Shown here in pieces: positions 1-5,062 of a stretch of DNA of 5,062 nt (position 1 is the first letter of the stretch; every line of letters begins with the position of its first letter). Location of the stretch: positions 1 to 5,062 of the forward strand of contig CALWVC010000119.1 of NCBI GenBank assembly GCA_944384865.1, read 5' to 3'. The notes under the pieces were generated by a model. The model saw nothing but the letters and a program-made list of their open reading frames with translations. It searched no databases and was not told the origin of the DNA. This stretch comes from an uncultured Clostridia bacterium. GTDB lineage: Bacteria > Bacillota > Clostridia > Oscillospirales > Acutalibacteraceae. The position numbers were made by a program, and so were the translations under genes.

Positions 1-131
1 GAAAACACGCGCTTGCCGATTTCCGTCTCCGGCGGCAAAGGACCAAGTGTTTTTACATCTGTTACAATCCATTGTGGCCGTCGATGATCAGAAGTCGGTT
101 CATAGTTCATTGTCCTTTCAGCGATCGTCAT
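1..131 (-). CDS. Unidentified partial ORF running off the left edge (tentative)
   Basis: One minus-strand frame stays open from inside the SDR tail (at least position 251) to base 1. Possible ATG starts are at 131 and 110. From 110 it reads MNYEPTSDHRRPQWIV and continues to an end containing LPPETEIGKRVF. I do not recognise the family and assign no function. In favour of coding: codons between about 182 and 125 end in G or C in 17 of 19 cases while second positions are AT-rich, as in real genes of this window. Against it: that bias fades downstream of 125, no SD serves the ATG at 131, and the AAAGGA at 113-118 is only 2 nt from the ATG at 110. If real, it is the next gene after the SDR on the same strand, with its C-terminus outside the window. 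It could equally be a chance open frame or a decayed gene. Confidence 0.25.
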   Translation of the reverse strand, partial: MTIAERTMNYEPTSDHRRPQWIVTDVKTLGPLPPETEIGKRVF

Positions 132-201
132 GCCGTCGGTGTTGAGGAAGACGGTGGAATCGCCGGCGCCCACATTGACAGTATGGGCTTGTTTTAAAGA
201 T

Positions 202-1029
202 TCAATCCACGGGTTGTTTACCGCGGGAGAGCAGGCGCAGGGCCCGGTCATACAGCCGGTCGGGCAGAGCAGCCCGGGCAAATACAAACAGTTTGGCGTT
301 TTTGCCCACTAAATAACGGGTTTTCGGATTTTTAGCAAATACTGCCCGACGCACTGTTTTGGCGATAACCTGCGGCGGGGAATATTTACCGATATGGTGC
401 ATCAGATGGTCCAGTTGGTCCACCTGTTTGAAATAAGCGCCCTTACCGGACTGCCTGCGCACGTTTTGCAGCATAATTGGATTCCATGCGCTGTCGATGT
501 TGCCGGGTTCAATGATACAGACCCGGATGCCGAAAGGCTGTACTTCATAGCGCAGACAGTCGGAGAACCCCTCAAGCGCGTATTTGGTAGCGTGATACCA
601 GCCGCCCAGCGGCGAATACATCTTGCCGCCCATGGACGAGGTGTTGATGATCAGGCCGCTGTGCTGTTTGCGCATCTGCGGCAAAACCAGCTTGGTGATT
701 CGGGCCAGACCAAACAGGTTGACGTCAAACTGCGACTGTGCTTCTGCGATGGGAACATCTTCGATCGCGCCGAAAGATCCATAGCCGGCATTGTTGAATA
801 AAACATCGATCCGGCCGCTGTGCTGCAATACAGTGTCGATTGCCGATTCCAACTGCTGTTGATCGGTAACGTCTGCCGCAATGGGATATACGCCGTATTG
901 CTTCAGCGGCTGCATCTTTTCCAGCCGGCGCGCCAGCGCGTAAACTGTACAGCCGCTTTGCGCCAGCAATCTGGCGGTGGCGTAACCGATCCCGCTGGAA
1001 GCGCCGGTGATAATCACGACTTTCTGCAT
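202..1029 (-). CDS. Short-chain dehydrogenase/reductase (SDR), substrate unknown
   Basis: A 275-residue classical SDR, a Rossmann-fold enzyme that uses NAD(P)(H) to oxidise an alcohol or reduce a carbonyl in the cytoplasm. Visible in order: cofactor-binding TGASSGIG at residues 8-15; Arg34-Arg35 after the second strand, which suggests NADP(H); Asp53 in AADVTD; NNAG at 79-82; a catalytic set Asn104, Ser132, Tyr145 and Lys149 (YHATK); and EPGNIDSAW at 174-182 in the usual Pro-Gly position. Length is normal for the family. The basic C-terminal extension (about 225-275) probably shapes the substrate pocket, but the sequence does not reveal the substrate. The ATG shares its A with the upstream fhs stop (TGATG), and only a weak AGGG lies 8 nt before it (1038-1041), so translation is probably coupled to fhs. 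The family call is firm; the physiological role is unknown. No terminator is visible downstream. Confidence 0.93.
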   Translation of the reverse strand: MQKVVIITGASSGIGYATARLLAQSGCTVYALARRLEKMQPLKQYGVYPIAADVTDQQQLESAIDTVLQHSGRIDVLFNNAGYGSFGAIEDVPIAEAQSQFDVNLFGLARITKLVLPQMRKQHSGLIINTSSMGGKMYSPLGGWYHATKYALEGFSDCLRYEVQPFGIRVCIIEPGNIDSAWNPIMLQNVRRQSGKGAYFKQVDQLDHLMHHIGKYSPPQVIAKTVRRAVFAKNPKTRYLVGKNAKLFVFARAALPDRLYDRALRLLSRGKQPVD

Positions 1030-2705
1030 CAGAACAACCCTGTGATGACGCCGTGATCGTCTACGTCGATCTGCTCAGCGGCGGGGCGTTTGGGCAGCCC
1101 CGGCATGGTCATGATGTTGCCGGTCAGACACACCACAAATTTTGCCCCGGCTGAAACTTTTGCGCTGCGTACGGTAATGGAAAAGCCCTGCGGCCGCCCC
1201 AGCTTTGCGGCGTCATCGGACAGGGAATATTGCGTTTTGGCCATACAGACCGGCAGGCGGTCAAAGCCCAACTGCTGCAGTCGTTGCAGTTCTTTTTGCG
1301 CCTGCGGCGTATATTGTACGCCGTCTGCGCCGTAAATCTTGGTTGCGACCGCGTTGATTTTTTCAAACAGCGTATCATCATCAGAATAAGTGAAGGTGAA
1401 GTCGTTGGGGGCTTCACACAGACGCAGAACTTCTTCAGCCAGTTCTTCGCCGCCGGCGCCGCCTTTTGCCCAGACTTCACACAGGGCTACATGCACGCCC
1501 AGCCGCTGGCAGGCGTCTTTGACCAGCTGCAGTTCGGCCTCGGTGTCGGTAGGAAAGCGGTTGATTGCCACGACGCAGGGAAGCTTGAATTGCTGCGTCA
1601 TATTTTCAATATGCTTATACAGATTAGGTAAACCTGTTTGCAGTGCGCCCAGGTGCTCATGACTCAACTCAGATTTGGGCATACCGCCGTGCGACTTCAG
1701 CGCGCGAACGGTAGCGACCAATACCACTGCATCCGGTTTCAGGCCGGCAGCGCGACATTTGATGTCTAAAAATTTCTCGGCGCCCAGATCGGCGCCAAAG
1801 CCCGCCTCGGTCACCACATAATCGCCGAATTTCAAGGCAGTTTTGGTAGCCATAATCGAGTTACAGCCGTGGGCGATATTTGCAAACGGACCGCCGTGGA
1901 TCAGGGCGGGCGTATGCTCTAACGTCTGAACCAGATTGGGCTTGAGCGCGTCTTTTAGCAGCGCCGTCATCGCGCCCTGGGCTTTCAGATCGCCTGCGGT
2001 GACCGGATCGCCGCTGCGGGTATAGCCGACGATAATCGAACGAAGCCGTTCTTTTAAATCAGCAATGCCGGTAGACAGGCATAAAATCGCCATGATTTCC
2101 GACGCGACGGTAATGTCGAATCCATCTTCCCGGGGAACGCCGTTGGCTTTACCGCCCAGTCCGTCTGTAATGAACCGGAGCTGCCGGTCGTTCATGTCCA
2201 CACAGCGTTTCCAGGTGATGCTGCGCACATCAATATCCAGCTCGTTGCCCTGCTGAATATGATTGTCCAGCATCGCCGCCAGCAGATTATTGGCGGCGCC
2301 GATAGCGTGCATATCGCCGGTGAAGTGCAGATTGATATCCTCCATCGGCACCACCTGGGCATACCCGCCGCCGGCCGCGCCGCCTTTGATGCCGAACACC
2401 GGCCCTAAGGAAGGCTCGCGCAGAGCAATCACTGTTTTTTTTCCTAAACGGTGCAGCGCGTCGCCCAGGCCGACGGTGACGGTGGTTTTGCCCTCGCCGG
2501 CAGGGGTCGGGTTGATTGCGGTAACCAAAATCAGCTTTCCGTCTTTTTGGCCGGCCCGCTGTTTGAGCACATGGGGTTCTATTTTGGCCTTGTATTTTCC
2601 ATAACAACAGAGATCATCTTCACGCAGGCCGATGCTGGCAGCGATTTGACCAATTGGAAGCATTTGCGCTGCCTGCGCGATTTCAATGTCAGTTTTATAT
2701 GCCAT
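1029..2705 (-). CDS. fhs: Formate--tetrahydrofolate ligase
   Basis: Joins formate to tetrahydrofolate using ATP, giving 10-formyl-tetrahydrofolate. This is the entry of formate into the cytoplasmic one-carbon pool, used for purines and initiator fMet-tRNA and, in acetogens, the methyl branch of the Wood-Ljungdahl pathway. The 558-residue product has the family's usual length and landmarks: P-loop TPAGEGKTT (67-75), EPSLGPVFGIKGGAAGGGY (97-115), PMEDINLHFTGD (120-131), GGKANGVPRE (184-193), HGGPFANIAHGCNS (270-283), TEAGFGADLGAEKF (299-312), VATVRALKSHGG (330-341), and a C-terminus with MTMPGLPKRPAA and GVITGLF. From memory it closely resembles the Moorella enzyme along its whole length. I chose the ATG at 2705 (MAYKTDIEIAQ) over an in-frame ATG at 2738: it matches family N-termini and has AAGGAGGG well placed upstream, while 2738 lies inside thrS. 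The gene follows thrS by 13 nt and overlaps the SDR start by one base. No defect seen. Confidence 0.98.
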   Translation of the reverse strand: MAYKTDIEIAQAAQMLPIGQIAASIGLREDDLCCYGKYKAKIEPHVLKQRAGQKDGKLILVTAINPTPAGEGKTTVTVGLGDALHRLGKKTVIALREPSLGPVFGIKGGAAGGGYAQVVPMEDINLHFTGDMHAIGAANNLLAAMLDNHIQQGNELDIDVRSITWKRCVDMNDRQLRFITDGLGGKANGVPREDGFDITVASEIMAILCLSTGIADLKERLRSIIVGYTRSGDPVTAGDLKAQGAMTALLKDALKPNLVQTLEHTPALIHGGPFANIAHGCNSIMATKTALKFGDYVVTEAGFGADLGAEKFLDIKCRAAGLKPDAVVLVATVRALKSHGGMPKSELSHEHLGALQTGLPNLYKHIENMTQQFKLPCVVAINRFPTDTEAELQLVKDACQRLGVHVALCEVWAKGGAGGEELAEEVLRLCEAPNDFTFTYSDDDTLFEKINAVATKIYGADGVQYTPQAQKELQRLQQLGFDRLPVCMAKTQYSLSDDAAKLGRPQGFSITVRSAKVSAGAKFVVCLTGNIMTMPGLPKRPAAEQIDVDDHGVITGLF

Positions 2706-2712
2706 CTGCGCG

Positions 2713-2720
2713 CCCTCCTT
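2713..2720 (-). promoter_or_regulatory. fhs ribosome binding site overlapping the thrS stop codon
   Basis: Reads AAGGAGGG on the minus strand, a near-perfect SD, with GGAGG ending 8 nt before the fhs ATG at 2705. Its first two bases are the last two of the thrS TAA stop (2719-2721). This fixes the fhs start and places terminating thrS ribosomes at the initiation site, which suggests coupled expression. Confidence 0.9.
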
Positions 2721-4629
2721 ATAAAGCTTTGGTTTCAATCTCGGTTTTCGCTTCTTCTATAAACTGCGTCAGCGGCACAGCGCCCAGATCGCCGTCTTTC
2801 CGGGAGCGCACCGAAACAGTGTTGTTTTCGATTTCTTTGTCGCCAATCACCAGCATATACGGAATTTTCTGAAGCTGTGCTTCGCGGATTTTATAGCCGA
2901 TTTTTTCGTTGCGGTCATCGAGTGTTACCCGCAGGCCCGCCTGCATAAGCTGTTGCTTTACATCGCGGGCCTGTTCTAACAACCGTTCGGAAATAGGCAG
3001 GATCCGCACCTGTTCCGGCGCCAGCCACATCGGAAACGCGCCGCCAAAATGTTCGATCAAAATGCCGATAAACCGTTCAATGGAACCGAACACCACCCGG
3101 TGAATCATAATCGGGCGGTGACGTTCGCCGTCGGCGCCGATATATTCCGCTTCAAACCGCATAGGCAGCTGAAAGTCCAACTGAATAGTGCCGCATTGCC
3201 AGGTTCGCCCCAGGGAATCCTCCAGATGAAAATCGATTTTCGGGCCGTAAAACGCGCCGTCGCCTTCGTTGATCACATAGGGAAGTTCCAGCTCCTCCAA
3301 CGCTTTTTTCAGGCCGTCGGTAGCCAATTCCCAATCTTCGTCGCTACCGATGCTGTTTTCAGGCTTGGTGGAAAGCTCGACGTGATATTTAAAACCGAAC
3401 AGGCTGTATACCTCGTCGATCAGCCGGACAACACCCTTGATCTCATCTGTAATCTGCTCAGGCGTCATAAAGATATGCGCATCATCTTGCGTGAAGCAGC
3501 GCACCCGCATCAGGCCGTGCAGCGCGCCGGATTTTTCATGACGGTGAACCAGTCCCAGCTCACCCATCCGGATGGGTAGATCGCGGTAAGAGTGCAACGA
3601 TGATTTATACACCAGCATACCGCCCGGACAGTTCATGGGCTTGATGGCAAAATCGGTATCATCAATCACCGTGGTATACATGTTTTCTTTATAATGATCC
3701 CAGTGTCCGGAGGTTTCCCAAAGCTGCCGGTTCAGCATAATAGGAGTGGAGATTTCTACATAGCCCTCTCTGGTATGGATCTGCCGCCAGTAATCGATCA
3801 ATGTGTTTTTCAAGATCATGCCGTTGGGCAAAAAGAACGGGAACCCCGGCCCTTCTTCCATGATCTCAAACAGGCCCAGTTCTTTTCCAAGCTTGCGGTG
3901 ATCCCGTTTTTTGGCCTCTTCCAGCCGGGTTAGATAGTCCTCCAGTTCGGCGTTTTTGGGGAAAGAGATACCGTAAATGCGCACCAGCATTTTATTTTTT
4001 TCATCGCCGCGCCAGTATGCACCTGCGATGGAGGTCAGTTTAAACGCCTTGATAGGGCCGGTGGTCATCAGGTGTGGTCCGGCACATAGGTCGTAAAACT
4101 CAGCCTGTTCATAAAAACTGATCGGCTCGCCTTTTCCGGCGTGTTCCCGGATCAGTTCCTCTTTATAGATTTCGCCGTCGGCGCCGACTTTTGCAAGAGC
4201 CTGTTCCGGCGGCAACTCAAAGCGCTTCAGCGGAATATTCTCCTTGACGATTTTTTTCATTTCGGCCTCAATTTTGACCAAATCCTCCGGCGTAAACGGA
4301 TGCGCGCTGTCAAGATCATAATAAAAGCCGTTGTCGATCGCCGGCCCAATGGCCAGTTTGACGTCTGGATACAGCCGCTTGATCGCCTGCGCCATCACAT
4401 GAGCGGTTGTGTGCCAAAACGCCTTTTTTCCGCCTTCGTCGTTAAAAGTCAGGATATTCAGCGAGCAGTCTTTGTCGATCACGGTGCGTAAATCACAGAC
4501 TTTTCCGTCAATTTCAGCAGCGCAGGCAGCACGGTACAGCCCCATGCTGATCTGTTTGCAGATTTCAAAGGCCGGCAGCCCGCTTTCAAATTCCCGAACC
4601 TCGTTTCCTTTCAATGTGACCTTTATCAT
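2719..4629 (-). CDS. thrS: Threonyl-tRNA synthetase
   Basis: Class II aminoacyl-tRNA synthetase that charges tRNA-Thr with threonine and edits mischarged Ser-tRNA-Thr. The 636-residue product shows the full domain order. The TGS domain covers about 1-62. The editing domain has HTTAH at 73-77 and Cys182/His186 in YDLCAGPHL, the same positions as in E. coli by my recollection. The catalytic core starts near 240 and has zinc ligands Cys334 (MNCPGG), His385 (DDAHIF) and His510 (MIHRVVFGS), a motif 2 region around GELGLVHRHEKSGALHG, and motif 3 GSIERFIGILIEHF. The anticodon-binding domain covers about 530-636. I chose the ATG at 4629 (MIKVTLKG) because AAAGGAAGGA lies 7 nt upstream and the family starts here; the in-frame ATG at 4671 falls inside the leader terminator. 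Cys378 in RVRCFTQDD sits where many homologues have Gly. First gene of the apparent operon, under T-box control. Confidence 0.98.
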   Translation of the reverse strand: MIKVTLKGNEVREFESGLPAFEICKQISMGLYRAACAAEIDGKVCDLRTVIDKDCSLNILTFNDEGGKKAFWHTTAHVMAQAIKRLYPDVKLAIGPAIDNGFYYDLDSAHPFTPEDLVKIEAEMKKIVKENIPLKRFELPPEQALAKVGADGEIYKEELIREHAGKGEPISFYEQAEFYDLCAGPHLMTTGPIKAFKLTSIAGAYWRGDEKNKMLVRIYGISFPKNAELEDYLTRLEEAKKRDHRKLGKELGLFEIMEEGPGFPFFLPNGMILKNTLIDYWRQIHTREGYVEISTPIMLNRQLWETSGHWDHYKENMYTTVIDDTDFAIKPMNCPGGMLVYKSSLHSYRDLPIRMGELGLVHRHEKSGALHGLMRVRCFTQDDAHIFMTPEQITDEIKGVVRLIDEVYSLFGFKYHVELSTKPENSIGSDEDWELATDGLKKALEELELPYVINEGDGAFYGPKIDFHLEDSLGRTWQCGTIQLDFQLPMRFEAEYIGADGERHRPIMIHRVVFGSIERFIGILIEHFGGAFPMWLAPEQVRILPISERLLEQARDVKQQLMQAGLRVTLDDRNEKIGYKIREAQLQKIPYMLVIGDKEIENNTVSVRSRKDGDLGAVPLTQFIEEAKTEIETKAL

Positions 4630-4636
4630 TGTTGCG

Positions 4637-4646
4637 TCCTTCCTTT
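4637..4646 (-). promoter_or_regulatory. thrS ribosome binding site
   Basis: AAAGGAAGGA on the minus strand, with the last AGGA 7 nt before the ATG at 4629. It lies downstream of the leader terminator, so it is transcribed only after readthrough. It supports the shorter thrS start. Confidence 0.85.
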
Positions 4647-4654
4647 CTGTGGGC

Positions 4655-4704
4655 AAAACAAAACGCTTCACCCAGTAAACAAACAGTGTCTACGGGGTGA
4701 AGCG
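4655..4704 (-). terminator. Intrinsic terminator of the thrS T-box leader
   Basis: On the minus strand CGCTTCACCC (4704-4695) pairs perfectly with GGGTGAAGCG (4673-4664). Beyond one mismatch, GTAGAC pairs with GTTTAC (one G-U), closed by a 7-nt loop. The 10+6 bp hairpin is followed directly by TTTTGTTTT (4663-4655). Its left arm is also the 3' half of the antiterminator, so the two structures exclude each other. It should stop transcription before thrS when tRNA-Thr is charged. Confidence 0.95.
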
Positions 4705-4924
4705 CATTCTGCTCCACGGTTCCACCCGAATTGCGGAAAGTTCCGCCGCTCGTTTCAGTTGATAACGCAGGCCGGTCTGCGGCACGCCTTAACGGATCTG
4801 ATAAAACCCTTTTCGGCGGCGCTCAGGGGCGGTGCACAATTTAAGCCGGTTGCGGCGTTTTCAGCGTCTGCCGCTCTCTGAGAACCGGCGGGTAAAAAGC
4901 GCTTCCCCGTCAAAGCTTTAAACT
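4664..4924 (-). promoter_or_regulatory. Threonine-specific T-box riboswitch leader
   Basis: Untranslated leader that reads the charging state of tRNA-Thr. Stem I spans about 4916-4821. Its base is GCT/AGC with a TGA-type kink-turn, then GGGG/CCCC. The specifier loop sits below GCGC/GTGC with codon ACC (Thr) at 4833-4831 followed by a purine. The distal arm pairs GCCGGTT (4889-4883) with AACCGGC (4851-4845) and GCGGC (4874-4870) with GCCGC (4856-4852), with CAGAGA in the bulge between. CCGTTA at 4795-4790 resembles the F-box of the Stem II region. Stem III is GCGGA/TCCGC (4746-4733). The T-box core CGGGTGGAACCGTG covers 4728-4715. Its UGGA would pair with a tRNA 3' end UCCA, predicting discriminator U on this organism's tRNA-Thr. 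Uncharged tRNA-Thr should stabilise the antiterminator and switch on thrS and the genes behind it. The 5' end is inferred from the promoter. Confidence 0.96.
4693..4728 (-). promoter_or_regulatory. T-box antiterminator
   Basis: Textbook geometry on the minus strand: CGGG (4728-4725) pairs with CCCG (4696-4693); TGGAACC forms the 7-nt bulge that receives the uncharged tRNA acceptor end; GTGGAGC (4717-4711) pairs with GCTTCAC (4703-4697, one G-U) across an AGAATGC loop. It uses the same bases as the left arm of the terminator. Confidence 0.92.
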
Positions 4925-4930
4925 GTTTTC

Positions 4931-4959
4931 ATATTACCATGCCCGCGCCGGTTTGTCAA
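4931..4959 (-). promoter_or_regulatory. Probable sigma-A-type promoter of the thrS-fhs-SDR operon
   Basis: Minus-strand TTGACA (4959-4954, consensus -35), a 17-base spacer and TAATAT (4936-4931, 4 of 6 with the key A2 and T6) preceded by TGG, an extended -10. Transcription should start near 4925-4922, just before Stem I of the T-box, which is where it is needed. No other promoter is evident between here and base 202. Confidence 0.85.
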
Positions 4960-5005
4960 TGGTAGAATACCCGGCGAGGATTTTTATGCTGTAGGTTTGT
5001 CAATG
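4950..5005. repeat. Two direct copies of a 12-bp sequence around the operon promoter
   Basis: GGTTTGTCAATG on the plus strand occurs at 4950-4961 and again at 4994-5005, offset by 44 bases, about four helical turns. The inner copy contains the -35 hexamer. The outer copy also contains TTGACA in minus orientation but has no -10 at the proper distance. It may be an operator pair, a duplicated promoter piece or chance. Confidence 0.5.
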
Positions 5006-5062
5006 ATGTGTTACAGATTCGGAAAAGAGAATAAGACCTGTTGTGGGGAGCGCCGGTTGAGG
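4962..5062. other. Right-edge stretch without a supported gene
   Basis: Apart from the second repeat copy, nothing can be named. Minus-strand frames entering from the edge close at TGA (5002-5000) or shortly before or after, so one could be the tail of an upstream gene, but about 20 codons are too few to judge. No intrinsic terminator is visible. Confidence 0.4.

Noticed and set aside
3..196. Plus-strand frame open from 3 to a TAA at 194-196, as the tail of a gene converging on the SDR
   Set aside because: It shares codon boundaries with the minus-strand frame, whose third-position GC bias is stronger. No bidirectional terminator separates it from the SDR end only 5 nt away.
1..201. Terminator after the SDR
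   Set aside because: I looked for a GC-rich hairpin followed by a T-run on the minus strand and found none, so transcription may continue past the left edge.
394..801. 135-codon plus-strand ORF opposite the SDR
   Set aside because: It lies wholly antisense to a gene with a complete SDR motif set. Its peptide shows no family motif, so it is a shadow frame.
1230..1631. 133-codon plus-strand ORF opposite fhs
   Set aside because: Antisense to a fully conserved fhs; no recognisable motif and no convincing SD.
2706..2738. Upstream in-frame ATG for fhs at 2738
   Set aside because: It would lie within thrS coding sequence and add 11 residues not seen in the family. The SD at 2713-2720 fits only the ATG at 2705.
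3049..3579. 176-codon plus-strand ORF opposite thrS
   Set aside because: The longest antisense frame, but the minus strand here encodes the intact ThrS catalytic core including zinc ligands, which explains the open frame.
4630..4671. Upstream in-frame ATG for thrS at 4671
   Set aside because: This codon lies in the right arm of the leader terminator, and its 14 extra residues are translated terminator and T-tract. The SD fits the ATG at 4629.
4978..5003. Second TTGACA (5003-4998, minus strand) as an independent promoter
   Set aside because: No acceptable -10 at 16-18 bases; the AT-rich CATAAAAAT is too close. Recorded as a repeat copy only.

Overview
The window looks like a chromosomal segment from a Gram-positive, probably clostridial, member of the Firmicutes. 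The case rests on a complete T-box riboswitch, strong Shine-Dalgarno (SD) sequences, a sigma-A-type promoter and a formate--tetrahydrofolate ligase of the kind common in clostridia and acetogens. Base composition looks moderate in GC. No species is claimed. All confident genes lie on the minus strand, so the region reads from high to low coordinates.

Right end (about 5062 to 4630): about 100 bases with no supported gene, then a promoter (TTGACA, 17 bases, TAATAT preceded by TGG) and a leader of roughly 295 nt. The leader has every main part of a threonine T-box: Stem I with an ACC specifier, an AG-rich bulge and distal helix, an F-box-like CCGTTA, a Stem III hairpin, the T-box core, and mutually exclusive antiterminator and terminator helices. 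It is followed by thrS (threonyl-tRNA synthetase, 636 aa).

Centre (2705 to 1029): fhs (formate--tetrahydrofolate ligase, 558 aa) starts 13 nt after the thrS stop, and its SD begins inside that stop codon. No promoter or terminator lies between them. A short-chain dehydrogenase/reductase (SDR, 275 aa) follows with a one-base TGATG overlap. The three genes form a tight apparent operon, so uncharged tRNA-Thr should control entry of formate into the folate one-carbon pool and an SDR of unknown substrate, as well as the synthetase itself.

Left end (1 to 201): no recognised gene. One minus-strand frame is open through the window edge with partly coding-like base periodicity. A different frame holds a 13-codon mini-ORF with a well placed SD and a start resembling 5'-3' exonucleases. 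Both are weak calls.

The individual genes are familiar. The point worth attention is the gene combination under one threonine-specific T-box, not a wholly new system.
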